A stretch of DNA of 64,000 nucleotides from Sphingomonas sp. 28-63-12. GTDB taxonomy: Bacteria > Pseudomonadota > Alphaproteobacteria > Sphingomonadales > Sphingomonadaceae. The notes below the pieces were generated by a model. That model saw nothing but the letters and a program-made list of their open reading frames with translations. It was not told where the DNA came from and did not search any database. Made by a program: the position numbers and the translations under genes. This document shows positions 43,871 to 52,072 of this stretch, piece after piece (within the stretch, counting starts at the first letter, position 1; the number at the start of each line of letters is the position of its first letter). The stretch covers positions 1 through 64,000 of the forward strand of contig NCGD01000004.1 in NCBI GenBank assembly GCA_002281535.1. Reading direction: 5' to 3'.

Positions 43871-43966
43871 CTAGATACCCGGCTAGATACCCGGCTAGGT
43901 ACCGGGCTAGGTACCGGGCTAGGTACCGGGCTAGGTACCGGGCTAGGTACCGGGCTAAACACCGGC
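43871..43966. repeat. 12-bp tandem repeat rich in CTAG and GGTACC
   Basis: Eight copies: two CTAGATACCCGG (43871-43894), five CTAGGTACCGGG (43895-43954), then the degenerate CTAAACACCGGC (43955-43966). Each of the five contains CTAG, a tetranucleotide usually very rare in such genomes, and GGTACC. The array lies about 44 bp before the mscS-like start and within an ORF of low complexity (LGTGLGTG repeats) that I do not call a gene. Confidence 0.9.
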
Positions 43967-44009
43967 AGATCACGCCGAAACCGGTATCGCCAACCACAAG
44001 AAAGTCGCA

Positions 44010-45188
44010 ATGATCCGCATCAGCACCACCACGCCCCCAACGATCCTCAATACCGATCTGAGCACGCAACTGCAGGTGATCGCCGATACCAGCGTCATCT
44101 GGTTCCAGGGCCATTGGCTGCAAATCGCGATTGCCGTGTTGGTCGGGGCGCTCATCGTGATCGGGATGCATGCGATACGGCGCTATTTCCGGCGCCACTA
44201 TCATCGCGACGAGCCAAGCCATAGCTGGGCGGAGATTTTTGCCCACGCCGTCACCCGGACAACCAATTTCTTCATCGCGACAACGGCGGCCAAGATCGTC
44301 GACGGTTATGCCCGGGCTCCGATCGAGGTGGCACAGACCGTCAATTTCCTGTTCGTGGTCGCCGCCGGCTTTCAGGTCGCCATCTGGGCGCGTGAAATCA
44401 TCCTCGGCTTGATCGAGCAGCGCGCCCAAAGCGAGCATTATCGCGGCGAGACCATCGCCAATGCGCTTGGCATCATTCGTCTGCTCGTCACCTTTGCCCT
44501 GTTCGGCATCGCGATCATCGTCATCCTGGGTAATCTCGGCGTCAACGTCACCGGATTGGTCGCTGGTCTGGGCGTCGGCGGCATCGCCATTGGTCTCGCC
44601 GCGCAAGGGATTTTCGCCGATCTGTTCGCCGCGCTGGCGATCATTTTTGACCGGCCGTTCAGCAAGGGCGACGCCATCGCCTATGACGATACCCAGGGGA
44701 CGGTCGAGGAAATCGGGCTGAAATCAACCCGGATTCGCAGCATCACCGGCGAAGAACGGATCATCGCCAACAAGCAGTTGCTCGAAAAGGAAATCCAGAA
44801 CAACAGCCGCCGCGCCGCGCGGCGGATGAAATTCCCGATCGGCGTGACCTATCAGACCCCGCCTGAGGTGGCGCTGGCAATACCGGCGATGCTTGAGGCG
44901 ATCGTCCAGGATTCCGGCGCGCGATTCGTCAGGGCCGGTTTTGTTGGCTTTGGCGACAGCAGCCTAAATTTCGAGCTCGAGTTCGATTGCGATCCGATTT
45001 TCGATGAGGCCTATCTGGTCCGCCACAAGGTAGGGCTCGCCATCCTCAACCGGTTCAATCTGGAAGGGATCGATTTCGCCTATCCGACACAGACCAGCTT
45101 CACTGCCGCGCCCGACGGCACGATGACTCTGCCCTATCCCGAGGTGCAGGCCGTGAAGCGGATCGATTTGAAAGACAGCGAGGCCTAG
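44010..45188 (+). CDS. MscS-family mechanosensitive channel
   Basis: 392 residues. Several hydrophobic helices (residues 30-55, 95-130, 150-175 and 180-200). The pore-lining helix and its kink are seen in VTGLVAGLGVGGIAIGLAAQ followed by GIFADLFAALAIIFDRPFSKGD, the MscS beta-domain start. The cytoplasmic vestibule follows (GTVEEIGLKSTRIRS, NKQLLEKEIQNNSRR). It opens on membrane tension to release solutes. The 12-bp tandem repeat lies in its upstream region and may affect its expression. Confidence 0.93.
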   Translation: MIRISTTTPPTILNTDLSTQLQVIADTSVIWFQGHWLQIAIAVLVGALIVIGMHAIRRYFRRHYHRDEPSHSWAEIFAHAVTRTTNFFIATTAAKIVDGYARAPIEVAQTVNFLFVVAAGFQVAIWAREIILGLIEQRAQSEHYRGETIANALGIIRLLVTFALFGIAIIVILGNLGVNVTGLVAGLGVGGIAIGLAAQGIFADLFAALAIIFDRPFSKGDAIAYDDTQGTVEEIGLKSTRIRSITGEERIIANKQLLEKEIQNNSRRAARRMKFPIGVTYQTPPEVALAIPAMLEAIVQDSGARFVRAGFVGFGDSSLNFELEFDCDPIFDEAYLVRHKVGLAILNRFNLEGIDFAYPTQTSFTAAPDGTMTLPYPEVQAVKRIDLKDSEA

Positions 45189-45206
45189 AGGCGTTTTCCT
45201 CTTGAT

Positions 45207-45325
45207 GGAATCGTTGTCCCGCGAAAGCGGGAGCCCAGAGTCCCAAGTGCCGTGCCCGGCGGCCCGGGGCCTCAGCTTTCGCTGGGGCAGAAGCGCTGGT
45301 TCACGCTAACGGCGATCGACTCCAG
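45207..45325. repeat. Dispersed palindromic element, copy 1
   Basis: About 119 bp after mscS: GGAATCGTTGTCCCGCG, AAAGCGGGAGCCCAGAGT and, later, CAGCTTTCGCTGGGGC, ending GCGATCGACTCC. The order of boxes is matched at 63721-63838 with substitutions, so both belong to one repeat family. A second small palindrome (GGGCACCCTCAAGCCAGGGTGCCC) follows at about 45327-45350 and may be the putA terminator. Confidence 0.6.
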
Positions 45326-45352
45326 GGCACCCTCAAGCCAGGGTGCCCCAAA

Positions 45353-48300
45353 TCAGCCCTCATCCAGGCTCAGCAATGTCGCATTGCCGCCGGCGCTGGT
45401 GGTATCGACCGACACCGCACGCTCGGCACAGAAGCGATAGAGATAATGCGGGCCGCCGGCCTTGGGGCCAGTGCCCGACAGGCGCTCGCCGCCAAAGGGC
45501 TGACTGCCGACCACCGCGCCGATCATCGACCGGTTGACGTAGAGATTGCCGATCGCCGCCTTCATCTCGACGAGTTCACTCGCCCTTGCGATACGGCTGT
45601 GCAGGCCCATCGTCAGGCCATAGCCCTTGGCGTTGACCCGCTCGACTGTCTCGACGAGCTTGCCGGCCGGCCAGGTGGCGACGTGGAGGATCGGGCCGAA
45701 CCATTCCTCCGTCAGATCGTCGGCCGACTGGAGTTGGATGAGCGTTGGCGGCACGAACAGGCCGGTTGGGGGCACATCGATCGTCTTGACCGTCTGCCCC
45801 GTCATTGCGGCACGATAGGCCATCAGCTTGTTATAGGCGGCGCGGTCGATCACGGGACCGACATCGGTCCGCGGATCGCCGGAATCGCCGACGATGAGCA
45901 AGTCCATTGCGCCCTGCAGCATCTCGATCACGCCCTCGGCGATCTCTTCCTGAAGCAGCAACAGGCGCAGCGCCGAGCAACGCTGCCCTGCCGAGCGGAA
46001 GGCGCTGGTGACGACATCGGCGACGACCTGTTCGGGCAGCGCGGTCGAATCGACGATCATGGTGTTGATGCCCCCGGTTTCGGCGATGAGCGGGACGATG
46101 GGGCGGTTGTCGTCTTCGAGCAGCGCGCGCGCGATCTTGCGCGCCGTAGCCGTCGAGCCGGTGAAGGCGACGCCCTGGATACGCGGATCGGTGGTGAGCG
46201 CCACGCCAACTTCCGGGCCGCCGGGGACGAGGATCAGCACGTCCTTGGGAATACCGGCCCGATGCGCGAGATCGACCGCGAACGCCGCGATGCGCGGGGT
46301 CTGCGGGGCGGGCTTGGCGACCACCGTGTTGCCGGTGACCAGCGCCGCGACGGTTTGCCCCAGGAAGATCGCCAGCGGGAAATTCCACGGCGCGATCGTC
46401 GCCCACACGCCGCGTCCATCGAGATGGAGCGTGTTGCGCTCGCCAGTTGGGCCGGGCAGTTCGACCGACTGGAGGTGGTTGCGCGCTTCGGCCGCATAAT
46501 AGCGGCAGAAATCGACCGCCTCGCGGACTTCGCCGAGTGCGTCGGGGATGGTTTTGAAGGCTTCCGACACGCAGATCGCCATCAGTGCGTCTCGGTTGGC
46601 TTCTAGCAGGTCGGCAAGGCGATCGAAGCAGGCGGCGCGCGTATCAACCGGCGTGGCGGACCAGGCCGGGAAGGCAGCGGCGGCGCGGGTGATCACCAAT
46701 TTAACAAGCCCCTCCCCTTCAGGGGAGGGGTTGGGGTGGGGGGTGTCAATCTCATCGAGATCGACGCGCTTGGGGAGAGCCCCCACCCCCACCCCTCCCC
46801 TGAAGGGGAGGGGCTTAGTGACGGTCTTTGCGATCCGGTTGAGTACCTCCCTATCCGCCAGATCCAGCCCGGCAGAATTCCGCCGCCCCGCCCCGAACAA
46901 ATCCACCGGCAGCGGAATATTCGGGTGCCGCGTTCCCCCGACAGCCAGGATCTTCTCAACCGGATCAGCAAGAATTTCGTCCTCGCTCAGCCGCTGGTCC
47001 GCCAGTTGGTGGACGAAGGACGAATTCGCCCCATTCTCCAGCAGTCGCCTGACCAGATAGGCCAGCAAGTCGCGGTGCCCGCCGACCGGCGCATAGATGC
47101 GGCAATGATAGCCACGCTCGCGCACCAGCCGCTCGTAGAGGCCGTCGCCCATGCCGTGCAGCCGCTGAAACTCGAAATCGCGGTTGTTCCCCGCCCATTC
47201 GACGATCGTCGCAACGGTCAGCGCGTTATGGCTGGCAAAGGCGGGGCGGATATGCGGCGCATCGAGCATGTCGCGCGCGCAGGCGAGGTAGGACACGTCG
47301 GTCGCGGCCTTGCGGGTGAAGAGCGGATAATCGCTTAGGCCCTCGACTTGCGTGCGCTTGATCTCGCTGTCCCAATAGGCGCCCTTCACCAGCCGGACGT
47401 TCATCGGCCGCCCCAGGGAATCGGCCCAGGCGATCACGGGGCGGGCGCGCTTGCCATACGCCTGCACGGCCATGCCAAACCCATCCCAGCCCTTCAGCGC
47501 GGGCAGCGCCGCCACCGCCCCAATGATGTCCAGGCTCATCTCCAGCCGCTCGCTCTCCTCGGCATCCACCGTCAGCGCGATCCCCTTGCCCGCAGCCTGA
47601 ACGCTCAGCGCCTCGAGCATCTCGGTGAGCGCCGGCACGCAATCATCCCACTGCGCCACTTCATAACGGGCATGCAGCGCGGAGAGCTTGACAGAAATGG
47701 AATGCCCCGCCGCCGGATCGGCCCCCACCGCATCGATCGCATCGACATAGGCGCGGAAATAGCGATCGGCGTCAGCACGGGTCCGCGCTGCTTCGCCCAG
47801 CATATCGAAGCTGGCGGTGAAGCCCTGGTGCTCGGGCTTTTTCATGCGGCGGGCGGCTTCGTCGATGGTGCGGCCCATCACGAAGATTTCGCCCATCATT
47901 CGCATGGCAGCGCCCACCGCCTGCCGCACGAAGGGCTCGCCGGCGCGGCTGATCAGGCGGCGGAGAGCGCTGGGCTGCTCGCCCTCGCCGACCAGCGCGC
48001 GCCCGACGACGAGGCCCCAGGTGGCGGAGTTCACCAGCGTCGAATTGGACTTGCCGGTGTGGGCGCGCCAATCCGCATCGCCCAATTTATCGGCGATCAG
48101 CAGGTCTGCCGTCTGCGGATCGGGCACGCGCAGGAACGCTTCGGCAAGCGACAGCAGGGCCACGCCTTCAGAAGAATTGAGCCGATATTCCTGCAGGAAC
48201 TGGTTGACCCAGCCCTTTCCCTGTGCCGCACGCAGGTCCGCGAGCAGCCCGAGCGACTCCGACATGATCCGCTCACGCGAGTCGGGGGTGACAGCGGCGC

Positions 48301-48391
48301 GCTCCAGCAACGCTTTTAGAACTTCGGGTTCGGGCGCGCGGTGCTGCGCGGCCATGGATTTGCGGGCCGCGGACGCTACGTCAGGTGTCAT
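45353..48391 (-). CDS. putA: Bifunctional proline dehydrogenase / P5C dehydrogenase
   Basis: 1012 residues. Proline to glutamate in two steps, PRODH (FAD) at about residues 190-490 and P5CDH (NAD+) at about 560-1000. PRODH motifs: ISVKLSALHARYEVAQW, VTVDAEESERLEMSLD, RLVKGAYWDSEIKRTQ. P5CDH motifs: IAPWNFPLAIF, ETGGINTMIVD, and the catalytic Cys in SAGQRCSALRLLLL; the end FGGERLSGTGPKAGGPHYL is conserved. It has no N-terminal DNA-binding domain. Uniquely, the linker contains 37 codons derived from a palindromic element (46706-46816). Confidence 0.95.
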   Translation of the reverse strand: MTPDVASAARKSMAAQHRAPEPEVLKALLERAAVTPDSRERIMSESLGLLADLRAAQGKGWVNQFLQEYRLNSSEGVALLSLAEAFLRVPDPQTADLLIADKLGDADWRAHTGKSNSTLVNSATWGLVVGRALVGEGEQPSALRRLISRAGEPFVRQAVGAAMRMMGEIFVMGRTIDEAARRMKKPEHQGFTASFDMLGEAARTRADADRYFRAYVDAIDAVGADPAAGHSISVKLSALHARYEVAQWDDCVPALTEMLEALSVQAAGKGIALTVDAEESERLEMSLDIIGAVAALPALKGWDGFGMAVQAYGKRARPVIAWADSLGRPMNVRLVKGAYWDSEIKRTQVEGLSDYPLFTRKAATDVSYLACARDMLDAPHIRPAFASHNALTVATIVEWAGNNRDFEFQRLHGMGDGLYERLVRERGYHCRIYAPVGGHRDLLAYLVRRLLENGANSSFVHQLADQRLSEDEILADPVEKILAVGGTRHPNIPLPVDLFGAGRRNSAGLDLADREVLNRIAKTVTKPLPFRGGVGVGALPKRVDLDEIDTPHPNPSPEGEGLVKLVITRAAAAFPAWSATPVDTRAACFDRLADLLEANRDALMAICVSEAFKTIPDALGEVREAVDFCRYYAAEARNHLQSVELPGPTGERNTLHLDGRGVWATIAPWNFPLAIFLGQTVAALVTGNTVVAKPAPQTPRIAAFAVDLAHRAGIPKDVLILVPGGPEVGVALTTDPRIQGVAFTGSTATARKIARALLEDDNRPIVPLIAETGGINTMIVDSTALPEQVVADVVTSAFRSAGQRCSALRLLLLQEEIAEGVIEMLQGAMDLLIVGDSGDPRTDVGPVIDRAAYNKLMAYRAAMTGQTVKTIDVPPTGLFVPPTLIQLQSADDLTEEWFGPILHVATWPAGKLVETVERVNAKGYGLTMGLHSRIARASELVEMKAAIGNLYVNRSMIGAVVGSQPFGGERLSGTGPKAGGPHYLYRFCAERAVSVDTTSAGGNATLLSLDEG
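46706..46816. repeat. In-frame palindromic element inside putA
   Basis: Two 37-base inverted arms (46706-46742 and 46780-46816, one mismatch) flank a 37-base core. The total is 111 bp, exactly 37 codons, so the reading frame survives. It translates as PLPFRGGVGVGA...TPHPNPSPEGEG within putA, between the two enzyme domains. A half-copy with the same core (CCCTgAAGGGGAGGGGCTT) lies at 48954-48981. Confidence 0.85.
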
Positions 48392-48487
48392 CTTCCGGTT
48401 TCCGGTCTAGCGAGGGTTGGCAAGGGGTGCTCGACACGCCTATTTGAGCCCCGCGCTATGCGATGATTTGACCCGGAGGGAAATGCC

Positions 48488-48946
48488 GTGACGACAATCA
48501 CCATTCAGGAAATGGCCATGCGGGTCGGCACCGAGCAGGTCTCCGACTGGGTCGTGGTCAGCCAGGAAATGATCGACAAGTTCGCCGATGCGACTGGCGA
48601 TCACCAGTTCATCCACGTGAACCCGGCAATGGCGGCGATGACGCCCTTCGGCGGCACGATCGCGCACGGCTTCCTGACGCTGTCGCTGATGCCGCTGCTG
48701 TCCTCCAAGATCGCCGACGCCCCCAAGATCGAAGGCGTCAAGATGGGCGTCAATTATGGTGGCAACAAAGTCCGCTTCCTTACCCCGGTCCGCTCGGGCA
48801 AGCGCGTCCGCGGCCGCTTCAAGCTGATGGAGCTGATCGAAAAGCGCCCCGGCCAGTGGCAGCAGACCAACGAATTCGCCGTCGAGATCGAGGGCGAGGA
48901 CAAGCCCGCAATGATCGCGGAATGGATTACCCAGATATTCGTCTAA
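48488..48946 (+). CDS. MaoC-like hydratase (hotdog fold)
   Basis: 152 residues from a GTG start with GGAGGG upstream. The catalytic Asp/His region is DATGDHQFIHVNPAMAAMTPFG; GTIAHGFLTLSLMP and LTPVRSGKRVRGRFK follow the MaoC dehydratase pattern. It hydrates trans-2-enoyl-CoA, as in PHA supply or fatty acid oxidation. Its position before a CMD protein and a thiolase fits a short beta-oxidation or catabolic run. Confidence 0.88.
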   Translation: MTTITIQEMAMRVGTEQVSDWVVVSQEMIDKFADATGDHQFIHVNPAMAAMTPFGGTIAHGFLTLSLMPLLSSKIADAPKIEGVKMGVNYGGNKVRFLTPVRSGKRVRGRFKLMELIEKRPGQWQQTNEFAVEIEGEDKPAMIAEWITQIFV

Positions 48947-48953
48947 CGATATC

Positions 48954-48981
48954 AAGCCCCTCTCCTGAAGGGGAGGGGCTT
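48954..48981. repeat. Half-copy of the putA-type palindrome (or terminator) after MaoC gene
   Basis: AAGCCCCTCTCCTGAAGGGGAGGGGCTT forms an 11-12 bp hairpin 8 bases after the MaoC stop. Its right arm matches the arm of the 111-bp element in putA. It may act as a terminator, but the next gene starts only 21 bp later. I describe the motif by position; the arms read AAGCCCC and GGGGCTT. Confidence 0.6.
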
Positions 48982-49001
48982 TAGGAAAAAGGTACACCCG
49001 A

Positions 49002-49556
49002 TTGACCCGCATCACGCCCCTCGCCAAACCCTTCCCGCCCGAATTCGACGCGCGGATGAAGGCGCTGATGCGCGGGGCCGAACCGCTGGTGCTGTTCACG
49101 ACGCTTGCGACCAACGAGCGTGCATGGACCAAGTTCAGCGGCGGTTCGCTGCTCGACAAGGGCTCCCCCCTGTCGATGCGCCAGCGCGAGATCGTCATCG
49201 ACCGAACAACCGCGAAATGTGGCAACGAATATGAATGGGGCGTCCATATCGCCGGCTTTGCGCCGCATGTCGGCATGGACGCAGCGCAGATTTACGCAAC
49301 CGTCCATGGCGTGGCCGATGACCCCGTCTGGTCGCCTGAAGAAGCCGTCCTGATTGCCACCGTGGACGCGCTGCTCGGCCATAAGAAATTAACCGAGGCC
49401 GAATGGTCGGCGCTCAAAGCCCATTATGACGACCCCCAGGCGCTGGAAATCGTCCAGCTTGTCGGCTTTTATCACGGCGTCTCGCTGATCTGCGGCGCGC
49501 TCGACCTGCCCCTTGAAACCAACGCGGCGCGATTCCCGGCCGCCAAAGGAGATTAA
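49002..49556 (+). CDS. Carboxymuconolactone decarboxylase (CMD) family protein
   Basis: 184 residues from a TTG start; no ATG lies nearby in frame. The AhpD/CMD-like pattern RQREIVIDRTTAKCGNEYEWGVH carries the conserved Cys and Glu with a distant His. LVGFYHGVSLICG is the late motif. Family members decarboxylate gamma-carboxymuconolactone or act as peroxidase partners (AhpD-like CXXC is missing, only one Cys). Located directly before the thiolase, so a role in the same pathway is likely. Confidence 0.82.
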   Translation: MTRITPLAKPFPPEFDARMKALMRGAEPLVLFTTLATNERAWTKFSGGSLLDKGSPLSMRQREIVIDRTTAKCGNEYEWGVHIAGFAPHVGMDAAQIYATVHGVADDPVWSPEEAVLIATVDALLGHKKLTEAEWSALKAHYDDPQALEIVQLVGFYHGVSLICGALDLPLETNAARFPAAKGD

Positions 49557-49559
49557 ACC

Positions 49560-50738
49560 ATGCGTTCAGCCGTCATCGTGTCCACCGCCCGCACCCCGAT
49601 CGGCCGCGCCTATCGCGGCGGGTTCAACAACCTGCCATCGCCCACGCTGTCGAGCCACGCGATCAAGGCAGCCGTCGAGCGCGCCGGCATCGATGGCGCC
49701 GAAGTGCAGGACGTCGTGTGGGGTGCCGCGCTCCAACAGGGCGTGCAGGGCGGCAACATTGCGCGCAACGCGCTGCTGCGGTCGGGCCTGCCGATCAGCG
49801 TGCCCGGCCAATCGATGGACCGCCAGTGCGCCAGCGGTCTGATGGCGATCGCCACCGCCGCCAAGCAGATCATCGTCGACAATATGGACGTCACGATCGG
49901 CGGCGGCTGCGAATCGATTTCGATGGTGCAGACCCCTGAAATGCGCGTCGGTGCCGACAAGGAATTGCTGGCGATGCACCCCGATGTCTATATGTCGATG
50001 CTGCAGACCGCCGAGATCGTTGCCAAGCGCTATAACATCAGCCGCGAGGCGATGGACGAATATAGCTTCCAGTCGCAGATGCGCACCGCCGCCGCCCAGG
50101 CCGCCGGCAAGTTCGACGACGAGATCGTGCCCGTTACCGCAACGATGGCGATGACCAACAAGGAAACCAAGGAGGTCACGCATCACGACGTGACGGTGAC
50201 CAAGGATGAAGGCAATCGCGGCGACACCACGCTGATCGGTCTCAGCGGCCTGAAACCGGTACTCGGCCCCGACATGACGATCACGGCGGGCAATGCCAGC
50301 CAGCTGTCGGACGGTGCCTCGGCCAGCGTGCTGATGGAGGAAAAGCTCGCTGAGAAGCGCGGCCTGACCCCGCTCGGCCGCTATATCGGCATGGCCGCCG
50401 CCGGCACCAAGCCCGACGAGATGGGCATCGGCCCGGTCTATGCCATCCCCAAGCTGCTCGAACGCTTCAACCTGAAGATGGACGATATCGGCCTGTGGGA
50501 GCTGAACGAGGCGTTTGCGGTGCAGGTACTTTATTGCCGCGATCATCTGGGCATTCCGAACGAGCTGCTCAACGTGAACGGCGGCGCGATCTCGATCGGC
50601 CATCCTTATGGCATGTCGGGCGCGCGGATGACCGGCCACGCCCTGATCGAGGGCAAGCGCCGCGGCGCGAAGTACGTCGTCATCACGATGTGCGTTGGCG
50701 GCGGCCAGGGTGCGGCTGGGTTGTTCGAGGTGCTGTAA
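49560..50738 (+). CDS. Acetyl-CoA acyltransferase / thiolase
   Basis: 392 residues, with GGAG before ATG 49560. Catalytic Cys90 in [13 protein letters not shown], His in [18 protein letters not shown] and the second Cys in [24 protein letters not shown] is the conserved Asn-Glu-Ala-Phe loop. It cleaves 3-ketoacyl-CoA or condenses acetyl-CoA. With the MaoC hydratase it forms part of a beta-oxidation-like run. Confidence 0.93.
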   Translation: MRSAVIVSTARTPIGRAYRGGFNNLPSPTLSSHAIKAAVERAGIDGAEVQDVVWGAALQQGVQGGNIARNALLRSGLPISVPGQSMDRQCASGLMAIATAAKQIIVDNMDVTIGGGCESISMVQTPEMRVGADKELLAMHPDVYMSMLQTAEIVAKRYNISREAMDEYSFQSQMRTAAAQAAGKFDDEIVPVTATMAMTNKETKEVTHHDVTVTKDEGNRGDTTLIGLSGLKPVLGPDMTITAGNASQLSDGASASVLMEEKLAEKRGLTPLGRYIGMAAAGTKPDEMGIGPVYAIPKLLERFNLKMDDIGLWELNEAFAVQVLYCRDHLGIPNELLNVNGGAISIGHPYGMSGARMTGHALIEGKRRGAKYVVITMCVGGGQGAAGLFEVL

Positions 50739-50796
50739 TTGAATTTTATCACCAAAAGTGATATCTAAACAGCGGCGAGGACATCCGCCTTTCTGT

Positions 50797-50826
50797 GAGC
50801 CCCGGTTGTGTCAGCGACCGGGGCTC
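50797..50826 (+). terminator. Terminator-like hairpin after the thiolase
   Basis: GAGCCCCGGT pairs with ACCGGGGCTC across a 10-nt loop, 58 bases after the thiolase stop. A weak AAACGTTT tail follows. Confidence 0.6.
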
Positions 50827-50834
50827 AAACGTTT

Positions 50835-50860
50835 GGGGCGCGGCTGTCAGGCCGCGCCCC
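50835..50860 (-). terminator. Hairpin following the 30-residue ORF (minus strand)
   Basis: GGGGCGCGGC and GCCGCGCCCC form a perfect 10-bp stem with the loop TGTCAG. On the minus strand it begins 10 bases after the stop of the small ORF and is followed by AAACGTTT, so it probably terminates that transcript. Confidence 0.6.
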
Positions 50861-50869
50861 GCCCGTGTG

Positions 50870-50962
50870 TCAGCCTTTTCTGGCGACCTCGCTCACCTTG
50901 ACGACGAGTGTCGCAAACGCAATCAGGATGCCTAAAAACAGACACAGATCGGTCAAGGACAT
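50870..50962 (-). CDS. 30-residue single-span membrane micropeptide
   Basis: ATG 50962-50960 on the minus strand, with AAAGG about 10 bases upstream. The peptide (MSLTDLCLFLGILIAFATLV and KVSEVARKG) is one hydrophobic helix ending in a basic tail. A strong hairpin follows. Its length, membrane helix and compact transcription unit resemble small membrane stress proteins or type I toxins, but the match is only by form. Whether it is expressed cannot be seen. Confidence 0.45.
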   Translation of the reverse strand: MSLTDLCLFLGILIAFATLVVKVSEVARKG

Positions 50963-51116
50963 CTTTTGACCTTTCTGTTTCGACGGCACTATTACCGTCG
51001 AACGCAGTTTATCAGATCAATCTGTATGACCGGAACAAAAAGTGACCGTCTGGTTCCAGCATAGTCTCTGACAAGCCAAGTCGGTGCTCGTGGCACCTGT
51101 CGGCAGGTAAATCACG

Positions 51117-51575
51117 TTAAGCGGATTCGATCGGATCTCCGATAACATAGCGCGGCCCTGCCCCACGCCTGCCCGCACGGTCGCCGGGATTGTACAGCGC
51201 GCACCGCTCCAGCGACAGACACCCGCATCCGATACATCCATCCAGCAACTCGCGTGTCCGGGTCAGCGTCGCGATCCGTTCGTCGATGATCGCGCGGATT
51301 CCCGTGCTCATCCGCGTCCAGTCCTTTGCCGTTGGCGTGCGGCCATCGGGCAGCTTGGCGAGTTCCCTGCCGATGGCCTCGATCGACAGCCCGAGCTGCT
51401 GCGCGATCAGAATGAACGACAACCGCCGGATATCCGATCGCAGGAAGCGACGCTGGCCGCCCTTGTTACGGAACGGATCAAGCAATCCCCGCGCTTCGTA
51501 AAAGCGGATTGCCGAGACGGAAACCCCGGTGCGCGCTGCCAGATCGCCGATCGCGATAACATCGGTCGCCTTCAT
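51117..51575 (-). CDS. soxR: Redox-sensing MerR-family regulator SoxR
   Basis: 152 residues from MKATDVIAIGDLAARTG. The MerR winged helix (LAARTGVSVSAIRFYEARGLL) is followed by the dimer helix and the [2Fe-2S] ligand motif CIGCGCLSLERC (C-x2-C-x-C-x5-C). Oxidation of the cluster activates transcription by untwisting a promoter with a 19-bp spacer; such a promoter lies just upstream (see next feature). I chose ATG 51575 rather than the frame start at 51626, because the latter runs through the SoxR box. Confidence 0.93.
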   Translation of the reverse strand: MKATDVIAIGDLAARTGVSVSAIRFYEARGLLDPFRNKGGQRRFLRSDIRRLSFILIAQQLGLSIEAIGRELAKLPDGRTPTAKDWTRMSTGIRAIIDERIATLTRTRELLDGCIGCGCLSLERCALYNPGDRAGRRGAGPRYVIGDPIESA

Positions 51576-51596
51576 CCCGCGTCTCCGAAAAATTGC

Positions 51597-51627
51597 TTGA
51601 CCTAAACTTAAGTTGAGGTTGCACATA
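51597..51627 (+). promoter_or_regulatory. SoxR box with 19-bp-spacer promoter
   Basis: The dyad CCTAAACTTAAGTTGAGG (51601-51618) matches the SoxR consensus CCTCAAGTTAACTTGAGG in layout. On the plus strand TTGACC (51597-51602) and CACATA (51622-51627) are spaced by 19 bp, the hallmark of MerR/SoxR-activated promoters, aimed at the gene at 51680. The box lies between soxR (minus) and that gene. Confidence 0.8.
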
Positions 51628-51679
51628 CCAAAACGTCAAGTCGAATCCATCTTGGATCGGCGCAATGGGAGGACCCGTG

Positions 51680-52072
51680 ATGACGTTTGCCCGCATCGAA
51701 CATATCAACCTGAACGTCACCGACCCGGCGCGCGCCGCGGCGATGGCAAATGCCTTGTTCGGCTGGACCGAACGGTGGCGCGGCGCGGCGGCGGATGGCG
51801 GGTTGTCGATTCATGTCGGCAGCGAAACCGGCTATATCGCCTATCACGGCATGCCCGGCGGCGGCAGCGCCGCCCGGTTCGAAAAGGGCGTGCCGTTCAA
51901 CCATGTCGGTGTCGAGGTCGACGATCTAACCGCGGTAGAAGCACGGGTCGTGGCGCACGGCCTGACCCCCTTTGCGCACGGCGAATACGAGCCCGGCAGG
52001 CGCTTCTATTTCTTCGACCCCGACGGCATCGAATATGAGATCGTCAGCTATCGCGAGACGGGCACCGCATGA
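51680..52072 (+). CDS. VOC-family (glyoxalase-like) protein, probable SoxR target
   Basis: 130 residues from ATG 51680 with GGGAGGA upstream. The VOC fold is seen in FARIEHINLNVTDPARAAAM, FNHVGVEVDDLTAVEARVVA and YFFDPDGIEYEIVSY, with the metal-ligand His and Glu typical of glyoxalase I and dioxygenases. It follows the SoxR box with a 19-bp-spacer promoter, so it is probably induced by redox-active compounds and acts on an electrophile or antibiotic. It is coupled by ATGA to the membrane protein. Confidence 0.88.
   Translation: MTFARIEHINLNVTDPARAAAMANALFGWTERWRGAAADGGLSIHVGSETGYIAYHGMPGGGSAARFEKGVPFNHVGVEVDDLTAVEARVVAHGLTPFAHGEYEPGRRFYFFDPDGIEYEIVSYRETGTA

Noticed and set aside
43871-43966. 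CRISPR array
   Set aside because: Units are 12 bp, directly adjacent and without spacers, and no cas gene is present.
43811-44224. ORF with LGTGLGTG repeats before mscS
   Set aside because: It is the translation of the 12-bp tandem repeat and then overlaps the true mscS start in another frame.
46706-46816. Rho-independent terminator within putA
   Set aside because: The inverted arms are far longer than a terminator, lie inside an intact reading frame and preserve it.
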